From the NCBI GenBank assembly GCA_021203005.1, contig JAJQCB010000019.1, positions 1-41,186 of the forward strand: DNA of 41,186 nt. The letters run 5' to 3'. Under the pieces are notes generated by a model. The model did not search any database. It was not told the DNA's origin and saw nothing but the letters and a program-made list of their open reading frames with translations. Shown here piece by piece: positions 25,419 to 31,158 of the stretch. This DNA comes from Clostridiales bacterium (lineage in GTDB: Bacteria; Bacillota; Clostridia; Lachnospirales; Lachnospiraceae). Within the stretch, counting starts at the first letter, position 1. The number at the start of each line of letters is the position of its first letter. Position numbers and translations under genes: made by a program.

Positions 25419-25505
25419 ATGGATTTAAGCAGATTTCAGTGGACAAGAGAACCGCAGAATTTTTGCATATCGGAGAACGTGATAGAGATTATAAGGAAAA
25501 AATGA
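25419..25505 (+). pseudogene. 5' remnant of a DUF1349-like gene
   Basis: With a clear ggagg site upstream, this frame reads MDLSRFQWTREPQNFCISEN then VIEIIRKK and stop (28 aa). The N-terminus looks like the start of DUF1349 domain proteins, where a similar segment (FxWxxEPxx...) opens a beta-sandwich of about 190 residues. The match ends after about 25 residues in a frame-breaking run of A. I read it as a gene start left after a deletion. The family assignment is from memory of the pattern and is tentative. Confidence 0.45.
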
Positions 25506-25640
25506 TTGTACGGAGCGGACAATTGAGTTTAAATAATACTTTCAGTCAGTAAAAAGATATAAAATAATATACTTACCCAGGGAGCCGACAGGGCGCGAAC
25601 ACCCCGTTTCTGAGACCTTGACAGAAAGGGGGCTTTTCTG

Positions 25641-25724
25641 ATGAGTACATACGAAGAATTCATGATAATCATTGCAGTTGTTGGATTATTTATTACAATT
25701 TTAAGTTACATTCAAAAGAAATAG
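25641..25724 (+). CDS. Small hydrophobic holin-like type I toxin
   Basis: A 27-aa peptide, MSTYEEFMIIIAVVGLFITI followed by LSYIQKK. It has a short polar start, one membrane helix of about 18 residues and a basic tail, the layout of the Firmicute holin-like / TxpA-type toxins that depolarise the membrane. The ribosome binding region (aaaggggg) lies in a hairpin: CCCC-G-TTTCTG (25602-25612) pairs with CAGAAAGGGG (25622-25631), which would limit translation. The stop codon is part of a terminator stem shared with a convergent antisense RNA (see 25715-25816). Confidence 0.7.
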   Translation: MSTYEEFMIIIAVVGLFITILSYIQKK

Positions 25725-25816
25725 CACCCCCGCTCTAGCAAAGTAGGGTGCTATTTTCTGCATTATTGCTTTCGCCGGAAACGGATAGGTGGCTCTATCG
25801 TGTCGGCTCCCTTGTT
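25715..25816 (-). ncRNA. Predicted antisense RNA antitoxin of the type I locus
   Basis: A consensus minus-strand promoter (25823-25850) has no ORF behind it. About 100 bases downstream of it the minus strand forms ATAGCACCC/GGGTGCTAT followed by TTTCTTTT, a strong terminator. The RNA between them would be complementary to the 3' end of the toxin mRNA, as in TxpA/RatA-type systems. The ends are estimated from promoter and terminator positions. Confidence 0.65.
25721..25757. terminator. Bidirectional terminator shared by toxin mRNA and antisense RNA
   Basis: ATAGCACCC (25721-25729) pairs perfectly with GGGTGCTAT (25746-25754). T runs lie on both sides: tttctg on the plus strand and tttcttttg on the minus strand. 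Confidence 0.75.
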
Positions 25817-25822
25817 AAATGT

Positions 25823-25850
25823 ATTATAGCAAATACTGAAAATTTGTCAA
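25823..25850 (-). promoter_or_regulatory. Consensus promoter for the antisense RNA
   Basis: On the minus strand: TTGACA (25845-25850), a 16-base spacer and TATAAT (25823-25828). Both hexamers are perfect matches to consensus, the strongest promoter seen in the window. Confidence 0.85.
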
Positions 25851-25945
25851 ATGGAATAGCGATCAAAATTAGTATACTGAAAAAAGCCTTTCACTTCAGT
25901 AACAAAACTTAACAAAAATTTATAGTATGATTTGCAATTTTGTTC

Positions 25946-25974
25946 TTGACTTTGCATAATGAAGGTAGTATACT
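25946..25974 (+). promoter_or_regulatory. Promoter of the tRNA-Val transcript
   Basis: TTGACT (25946-25951), a 17-base spacer and TATACT (25969-25974), 37 bases upstream of tRNA-Val. Confidence 0.75.
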
Positions 25975-26011
25975 AACAAAGTCGCTGGCGGGTTGAAACA
26001 GTCGTCAGTCT

Positions 26012-26084
26012 GGGATCTTAGCTCAGCTGGGAGAGCATCTGCCTTACAAGCAGAGGGTCACAGGTTCGAGCCCTGTAGGTCCCA
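26012..26084 (+). tRNA. tRNA-Val (TAC anticodon)
   Basis: Acceptor GGGATCT pairs with AGGTCCC (one G-U) plus discriminator A. The D arm is GCTC...GAGC. The anticodon arm TCTGC-CTTACAA-GCAGA gives anticodon TAC (reads GUA), and the T arm is ACAGG-TTCGAGC-CCTGT. CCA is not encoded. It is followed by the 55-bp hairpin repeats and then tRNA-Met, probably in one transcript. Confidence 0.93.
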
Positions 26085-26132
26085 TTTTACAGCGCAGAGG
26101 ATATTATTAGTATATAATTTTTTGAGCTGTAA

Positions 26133-26297
26133 AATGTGACGCCGCCTCACGGCGGATGCACACGATTTCCAGCGAAATCGGCGCGATAATGTGACACCGT
26201 CTTACGACGGATGCACACGATTTCTTGCGAAATCGGCGCGTAAATGTGACACCGTCTTACGACGGATGCACACGATTTCTTATGAAATCGATGCAAA
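26133..26297 (+). repeat. Three 55-bp tandem repeats, each with two hairpins
   Basis: Units start at 26133, 26188 and 26243, each opening aatgtgac. Each unit contains CCGYC-tetraloop-GRCGG and, after atgcaca, CGATTTC-tetraloop-GAAATCG. The first unit has CCGCC/GGCGG where the others have CCGTC/GACGG, a paired change that keeps the stem. The array lies between tRNA-Val and tRNA-Met and would be part of the same primary transcript. No ORF spans it. The 48 bases between tRNA-Val and the array hold nothing recognised. Confidence 0.8.
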
Positions 26298-26312
26298 AGT
26301 AACATAGCACAT

Positions 26313-26386
26313 GGCGAGATGGCTCAACTGGCTAGAGCGTCCGGTTCATACCCGGGAGGTTGAGAGTTCGAGTCTCTCTCTCGCTA
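26313..26386 (+). tRNA. tRNA-Met (CAT anticodon)
   Basis: Acceptor GGCGAGA pairs with TCTCGCT (G-U at the first pair) plus discriminator A. The D arm is GCTC...GAGC. The anticodon arm TCCGG-TTCATAC-CCGGG gives anticodon CAT, and the T arm is GAGAG-TTCGAGT-CTCTC. CAT could also be the lysidine-modified isoleucine tRNA; elongator Met is the more likely reading. CCA is not encoded. Confidence 0.85.
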
Positions 26387-26392
26387 CTAAAG

Positions 26393-26427
26393 AAACCCTT
26401 TAAAGTCCGCAGATTTTAAAGGGTTTT
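26393..26427 (+). terminator. Terminator after tRNA-Met
   Basis: AAACCCTTTAAA (26393-26404) pairs perfectly with TTTAAAGGGTTT (26415-26426) over a 10-base loop; the stem itself ends in the T tract. Confidence 0.75.
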
Positions 26428-26481
26428 GTGCCAGATACCGGCACAATCGAAATGCGATATCTTTAGCATCATTCCACGGAT

Positions 26482-26543
26482 TATACTATGAAACTCAGCG
26501 AAGAATCGCCATGGGCGATACTGAGCGCGAAGTTTCATGTATA
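26482..26543. repeat. Nested palindrome upstream of ssrA
   Basis: ATGAAACT (26488-26495) pairs with AGTTTCAT (26531-26538), CTCAG with CTGAG inside it, and ATCGCC with GGCGAT (about 26505-26519) at the centre. TATA flanks both ends. After it (26544-26600) comes a GC-rich stretch with two gcttagca copies and no ORF. It resembles the palindromes near def in build but not in sequence. Confidence 0.5.
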
Positions 26544-26604
26544 CAGCGGCGCTTAGCAAGACGGAGCCACAGGCGAACGTCGAGCTTAGCAGAGTCGTTT
26601 ATTC

Positions 26605-26945
26605 GGGGATGTACTGGTTTCGACGGGGTTTTAAAAGCCGGAGAAGCGAGCCGCATGGGATGCGTTAAATGCCAAACTTAAAAATAAACGCTGAAGATAG
26701 AAATTTAGCATTAGCTGCCTAGTTGCGGCTTGTCTGACTTAAGGCACCTGCACTTTAAGACCCAGGCATCGATCCTGCAGGAAACGACATACACTAAGCT
26801 TTGCGTGTATGGGCGTATGATGAAGCTACTGAAGTCATAAACCCGTTGCCGGGTGTGTGATGGAGGGAATGTCAAAACGGTAACTACGCTCGTAGAAGTA
26901 CGGTGGCTGGAATTTCGGACAGGGGTTCGATTCCCCTCATCTCCA
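26605..26945 (+). ncRNA. ssrA: Transfer-messenger RNA (tmRNA)
   Basis: A 341-base tmRNA. The 5' end GGGGATGTACTGGTTTCGAC is the universal tmRNA start. The 3' end carries the T arm AGGGGTTCGATTCCCCT, then the acceptor strand CATCTCC plus A, pairing with GGGGATG. The tag reading frame (26690-26722) encodes AEDRNLALAA and ends in TAG, a normal degradation tag with an Ala-Ala end. It rescues ribosomes stalled on broken mRNAs together with SmpB. Its 3' end adjoins an integrase-bearing element, a common insertion target. Confidence 0.96.
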
Positions 26946-26948
26946 TGG

Positions 26949-26987
26949 AAAAAGTGCTTGAAAATCATGGTTTTTGAGCACTTTTTT
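26949..26987 (+). terminator. Terminator of ssrA
   Basis: AAAAAGTGCT...AAAA pairs with TTTT...AGCACTTTTTT over a short loop, followed by tttttg. It lies immediately after tmRNA. Confidence 0.8.
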
Positions 26988-27046
26988 GTTTTTAAAATGC
27001 AAATTCGCTCATTTCAGAACGTTTTGAACCGTTTCAGACCGTTTCG

Positions 27047-27098
27047 ATTGGGGTCAAATTGGGGTCAGACGAATAAAATTGGGGTCAAATTGGGGTCA
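27047..27098. repeat. Four copies of attggggtca at the integrase end of the element
   Basis: attggggtca occurs at 27047, 27058, 27078 and 27089, two pairs each with an 11-bp period. The last copy encodes the integrase C-terminus (LTPI). Phased short repeats near the attachment site are what integrase arm-binding sites look like; this role is inferred. Confidence 0.55.
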
Positions 27099-28254
27099 GG
27101 TTCATCGCCTTTGCCTCTTCTTCCTGAATAACGTGAATGTACTTGTTATACGTGATTGTTATATTTGCATGCCCCATCAGTTTTGATACAACTTCAATTC
27201 CAACACCTCTTCGGATCAGAACGCTTCCAAAGGTATGCCTAAGGATATGCAGTGTTATATGTTTTTCAATCTCAGCATTTCTAACAAGCCGGTCAAGGCT
27301 GCGTTGTAAATTTCTTGCTGTATTTCGTGTGCCTACGCCGGTGCAGGCTACATATGGAGAATGAATCCCATTACGTTTGTCATAATCCCTCAGAGTAGTT
27401 ATATACTCTATGATCTGATCATTCAACGGAATAACACGAACCCCTGCTCTGGTCTTGGCAGATTTTTTCACAGTGGACCTATAACCGCCACCTTTTTGCT
27501 TTACATTAGACTGTATTGTTTTATTGATATGTACGATTCTGTTTGCAATATCAAAATCCTGCCATTCCAGTGCCAACATCTCGCCGATTCGCAATCCCAG
27601 AGAAAGAATAAGTAGTAACACAAAACCATCACGACTATAATACTCACCACTGGACTTATATTTTTTGTAACACGCCTTTTTAAGCTGTTCAATTTCCGTA
27701 TCAGTAAGGGAGTATTGTTCTTTCGTGGGGGTTGTTATACAATTTTCTTTTGGCAGTATGACCTTAGCGCAAGGATTGTATAAAATGATATCTTCTTCCA
27801 CAGCCATATTAAGGCAGGGATTCAGTAACTGTACAATCTTTTTCAGTCCTGATAATGCCAACGCTCTTATTTCGGTACTGGAAGGATTGGCATATTCGTC
27901 AATGATTTCCTGGATCATACTGGTAGACAAGGTCCCGATCATATTCTGGCCAATGGTGTTTTTGATCTGGTGTTCATACACACTGTTCAGCCGATTATAG
28001 GATGAGAGTTCGATCTTATTCAGCTTGTATGTGACAAGCCAGTATTCAATGTATTCATTGAGCGTGATTTTTTCAGGATCACGGTATCCGTTCTCTACCT
28101 TTTTACAGTAGGCTTTAGCCTTATTTTTTACTTCCGTTTTTGTTGTGCCGTAGAAACTCTTGCGTGTGCCGTTGCATGTCAGACGTCCTTCGTATCTTCC
28201 ATCACTCCTTTTTTTGATTTTCATTTGGTTAACTATTGTCGATACATTGTCCAT
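27085..28254 (-). CDS. int: Tyrosine-type site-specific integrase
   Basis: A 389-aa phage/ICE integrase. The N-terminal arm-binding part (MKIKKRSDGRYEGRLTCNGT) is an AP2-like three-strand domain. A core-binding SAM-like domain follows (about 65-165). The catalytic domain shows LGLRIGEMLALEW (first Arg), HILRHTFGSVLIRRG (H-x-x-R) and LMGHANITITYNKY with the GH motif and the nucleophilic Tyr. The length is normal. The ATG at 28254 follows gggaggacacat. It points at ssrA, about 140 bases away, and should catalyse insertion at the ssrA 3' end. The excisionase-like gene is upstream on the same strand. Confidence 0.95.
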   Translation of the reverse strand: MDNVSTIVNQMKIKKRSDGRYEGRLTCNGTRKSFYGTTKTEVKNKAKAYCKKVENGYRDPEKITLNEYIEYWLVTYKLNKIELSSYNRLNSVYEHQIKNTIGQNMIGTLSTSMIQEIIDEYANPSSTEIRALALSGLKKIVQLLNPCLNMAVEEDIILYNPCAKVILPKENCITTPTKEQYSLTDTEIEQLKKACYKKYKSSGEYYSRDGFVLLLILSLGLRIGEMLALEWQDFDIANRIVHINKTIQSNVKQKGGGYRSTVKKSAKTRAGVRVIPLNDQIIEYITTLRDYDKRNGIHSPYVACTGVGTRNTARNLQRSLDRLVRNAEIEKHITLHILRHTFGSVLIRRGVGIEVVSKLMGHANITITYNKYIHVIQEEEAKAMNLTPI

Positions 28255-28336
28255 ATGTGTCCTCCCTCGTTGAACAATGCAAAGACGTGTTATCTGTTGT
28301 CAAACAGTATAACACAGTCTTTGCAGTCAGCGAAAA

Positions 28337-28531
28337 CTAATAATAGATTTCTTCCCCGATATTTTGCTGGATCCATTTCTCCAGGAGGGAAAAAGTGGTA
28401 ATATAATCCTTGCCGACCTTGACAAGCGGCAGTTCTCCAGAAGCAATCAGCTGCTGTACTTTCGTCTTCCCGAAAGGAAGAATGTCATATAAATCTCTTT
28501 GTGACAAAATCTGCTCTGTCACCTTCCTCAT
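28337..28531 (-). CDS. Excisionase-like helix-turn-helix protein
   Basis: A 64-aa DNA-binding protein, MRKVTEQILSQRDLYDILPF followed by GKTKVQQLIASGELPLVKVG, the MerR-like winged helix of small excisionases. It ends EKWIQQNIGEEIYY. Excisionases bend the attachment site and direct the integrase to excision. The ATG at 28531 is taken because it matches the usual size; a longer form from a TTG at 28576 is possible. Neither has a strong ribosome binding site. It lies directly upstream of int on the same strand. Confidence 0.78.
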   Translation of the reverse strand: MRKVTEQILSQRDLYDILPFGKTKVQQLIASGELPLVKVGKDYITTFSLLEKWIQQNIGEEIYY

Positions 28532-28635
28532 GTTCTCAGTTGGAGATTTCAAATCTATCAGCCCCTTTCTTTTCAAAGAATAATTCTGTGTTTAAATCAA
28601 TATCCCAGATGACATTTTTCGTTCTCTAATATCCA

Positions 28636-30720
28636 TTATCCCAGTATGACGGCAAGCCGTATCCCCGTAAGAATGCGCCTTTTTCCGAGCGTATCTGTGC
28701 CACGTTTTACACCGGTACACGATGCGGTGATTTGCTGCACAAACGACTTTTGTGAATATGGTTTCAGTCCACACTCTTTACAGTAGGCTTTGTACGCCTC
28801 GTACAATTCTGTGGAGCCAACAGCATAAGCAGCGTCCAGTTCACAGTTTTCCCTGACAAACGACAACACTGAATCCGAATCTTCTCGATACTGCTGGAGA
28901 GCATCTTTGTTAACCTGTGTTTCGGAGAAAATGAAACGGTTGCCAATCAACCTATGCAGCCCTTCCAGCGCAAACATGAATATACCGTCAGCTTCCGCGC
29001 GAAATTTATCCAAAAGCTCCGGATCACGCTTTTCCTGCGGCACTGTATGGTTAAACCGAATGATGATGAGCCTGCGGTAAAAGCCCTCCGACTTGTCCCC
29101 ATAGTTCCGAGGAATGCTGTTGCATGAAAACAGAAGCCTTGCTGTATTCTGGAAAGAGAACGGGTCCTTATTCTTTTTCTCTACGGTCAGATAATCTTCA
29201 CCCACAAGGGCTTTGAAAATGCCGTTGTCGTCAATATTCTTTGTGGGCAGGTCGGCAAAGATATTCGCCAGCTTGCCAAAAAGCTCTGCCGTCTTGAACC
29301 GCTCGTTTAATGCCTGCCAGGATACGTTGGACACGTTCTGTTTGCTCAGGAGCACCTCATTCAACACACGGAGCAGCACCGACTTACCGGAATTTGCAAC
29401 ACCCACGATGACAAAGCACTTCTGGGCTGAGGATACAGGAATAAGGAAATAACCCAACATCTCCTGGATCAGACGCACCTGAGCCATGTCACCGCCCATC
29501 GAATCCGCAAGGAATTTCTTAAACAGAGGGCAGTCTGCCTTCTTGTCATAGGTTACATCCAGCTGGACCGTAGAGTAATAATCCGGCGTGTGTTTCATCA
29601 GGGTATCCTCTAGCACGTTGTACAGGCCGTTGCGCACGTTGATGATGTACGGATTTGCGTTCAGATCGCGAATATCGTGTCGCACTTGCAACCGCCACTG
29701 CTTCGCCGCATCCACGATCTGCACCATTCTTGTTTCACGCACCAACATTTTTTCCTGAACCCGTCGCTGAGCCTCCATATCCGATATCTCGCAATACACG
29801 CCGCCGCGGTATGTATGATACTGTTCAGCAGCATAGATGACCTGCTGGTTCTCCGACATCTCCTTTGCCAACACACCCGGTAAAAAACGAAGTCCTCCTT
29901 TTTCATTTGGCTCGTACCAATCAGGGATCGCAGTACTGGTTTTCGCCCTTTTTGTGTTTTTACTTGTCCGATGCGTTTTACTCAGGTCTTTATAAAACGC
30001 CATCAGCGATCTAAGGAAAGAAGACTTAAATTTAAAATGTTCGCACAACTCTGAGTTGATGATAACGTCAGCCATCACAATGTCCTGGTTATACAGGTAT
30101 TCTGATATAAAGTTTTTTGCGGTCTGGAGATCATCAATCGTCTTTCCCGTCACAGGCAGTTCTGATAAAATCTCCAGCAGCGTATCGGAATCTAATGGTT
30201 GATAACACAGTGCCGCCGGAGACTTGACTGGGCAGGCTTTTGCAGTAAACTTCGGACATTGAAAACCTTTCTCACAGATGGTTCTGCAAGTGATCGGTTT
30301 CGTGCCGCTTTCCAGAAAATGGTTGATCTTCTTCTGCGTGTTCGTCTCGTTGTATTCGGGGTACGGAGAGGAAAGTTGATGGATCAGTTCCGTCCCGCCC
30401 GAAAAAGGAGCGAGGTTCGTAATCATGGCATACCAATCAGGCTCAGAGAGCGATGCGGCATCATCTTTACAGTGTTTCAGAAAATCACAGGAGCGCATAA
30501 CGATGTCCAAGCCTCTATTAATGCCGGAATGCTTTTCCACGGGCTGCACTTCCACCTCTGGCAGCACATCAGATAACTGTGTCTGGGTATATTTTCGCTC
30601 CGGGTGGAAGCTGATGCATTTCACTTCCACTGGCGTGTCTTTTTTGCAATGGTTAAATCCAGGCAGACGCATAGCCCTCGATTCGTTGACACACATGGGA
30701 TCGCCGTCAAATTGCTTCAC
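28636..30720 (-). CDS. Primase-helicase, C-terminal part after a premature stop (SF3 helicase)
   Basis: A 694-aa open frame, the larger part of a primase-helicase gene that really starts at 31155. It opens with the end of the primase domain (DPMCVNESRAMRLPGFNHC). A Cys-rich segment follows (CEKGFQCPKFTAKACPVKSP), and then the P4/D5-type superfamily 3 helicase with Walker A GVANSGKSVLLRV, LANIFADLPTK and LLFSCNSIPRNYGD. The enzyme would prime and unwind DNA for the element's replication. A TAA at 30730-30732 in the same frame separates it from the N-terminal part. A GTG at 30720 could restart translation but has no good ribosome binding site. Whether this half is made at all is open. Confidence 0.8.
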   Translation of the reverse strand: MKQFDGDPMCVNESRAMRLPGFNHCKKDTPVEVKCISFHPERKYTQTQLSDVLPEVEVQPVEKHSGINRGLDIVMRSCDFLKHCKDDAASLSEPDWYAMITNLAPFSGGTELIHQLSSPYPEYNETNTQKKINHFLESGTKPITCRTICEKGFQCPKFTAKACPVKSPAALCYQPLDSDTLLEILSELPVTGKTIDDLQTAKNFISEYLYNQDIVMADVIINSELCEHFKFKSSFLRSLMAFYKDLSKTHRTSKNTKRAKTSTAIPDWYEPNEKGGLRFLPGVLAKEMSENQQVIYAAEQYHTYRGGVYCEISDMEAQRRVQEKMLVRETRMVQIVDAAKQWRLQVRHDIRDLNANPYIINVRNGLYNVLEDTLMKHTPDYYSTVQLDVTYDKKADCPLFKKFLADSMGGDMAQVRLIQEMLGYFLIPVSSAQKCFVIVGVANSGKSVLLRVLNEVLLSKQNVSNVSWQALNERFKTAELFGKLANIFADLPTKNIDDNGIFKALVGEDYLTVEKKNKDPFSFQNTARLLFSCNSIPRNYGDKSEGFYRRLIIIRFNHTVPQEKRDPELLDKFRAEADGIFMFALEGLHRLIGNRFIFSETQVNKDALQQYREDSDSVLSFVRENCELDAAYAVGSTELYEAYKAYCKECGLKPYSQKSFVQQITASCTGVKRGTDTLGKRRILTGIRLAVILG

Positions 30721-30729
30721 AAGCCGCTT

Positions 30730-31155
30730 TTACACCATGCGGAAATTCTCCACCTTTGCCGATGAATCCATGAACCAGTAGACATGAAGCGATTTCTGCG
30801 TTTTGATGATCATGGACGGAGGAAGAGGGAAAGCGGCCACCTTTTTCTGCTGCTCTTCAAAGTCTCCTGAGTCCATTTCTACAAACTGGGCATTAATACG
30901 TGTGATCGAGGAATCGTCCTGCCCACCATAGTTGACCACAAAGCAAATGCAACGGTTCTGTTTGTTATGCTCTTTCAGCGTTTCTTCGATTTTGGCATAC
31001 CTGCCACATTCGCATTGAAGTTTTGCTCCTTTGAATACATCTCTTTTTTTATCATCAAAGACACGGAAACAAACCATATCTTCTGGGTTAAAAAGGCTTT
31101 TTAGCACATCCGCCGCTGTTACGTTTTTAGACATATCGATTTGTTTATTATTCAT
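30730..31155 (-). CDS. Primase N-terminal fragment, ended by an in-frame TAA
   Basis: A 141-aa frame holding the start of an archaeo-eukaryotic-type primase domain. Visible are CFVVNYGGQDDSSITRINAQ with FVEMDSG (the acidic active-site strand; the usual first Asp is Glu here) and SLHVYWFMDSS (SxH motif). It ends ...ENFRMV at TAA. The next codons in the same frame (KRLVKQFDGDPMCV) continue the protein as in homologues, where this position is typically a Gln or similar residue, so a single CAA-to-TAA change explains the stop. The ATG at 31155 has ggagg inside the polA stop region, implying coupling to polA. Full length without the stop would be about 839 aa. Confidence 0.8.
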   Translation of the reverse strand: MNNKQIDMSKNVTAADVLKSLFNPEDMVCFRVFDDKKRDVFKGAKLQCECGRYAKIEETLKEHNKQNRCICFVVNYGGQDDSSITRINAQFVEMDSGDFEEQQKKVAAFPLPPSMIIKTQKSLHVYWFMDSSAKVENFRMV

Positions 31156-31158
31156 ATT

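Larger units (their letters stand above)
25579..25812. repeat. 12-bp inverted repeat enclosing the type I toxin locus
   Basis: AGGGAGCCGACA (25579-25590) is the exact inverse of TGTCGGCTCCCT (25801-25812). In an RNA covering the whole locus the two arms would clamp the 5' and 3' ends together. Long-range end pairing is known for several type I toxin mRNAs; here it is seen only as sequence complementarity. Confidence 0.6.

Noticed and set aside
26133-26297. CRISPR array
   Set aside because: The three units are directly adjacent with no unique spacers, and no cas gene is near.
26711-26968. 85-aa minus-strand frame containing GNRTPVRNSSHRTS
   Set aside because: It lies across the 3' half of tmRNA and is the usual false protein from a tRNA-like 3' end.
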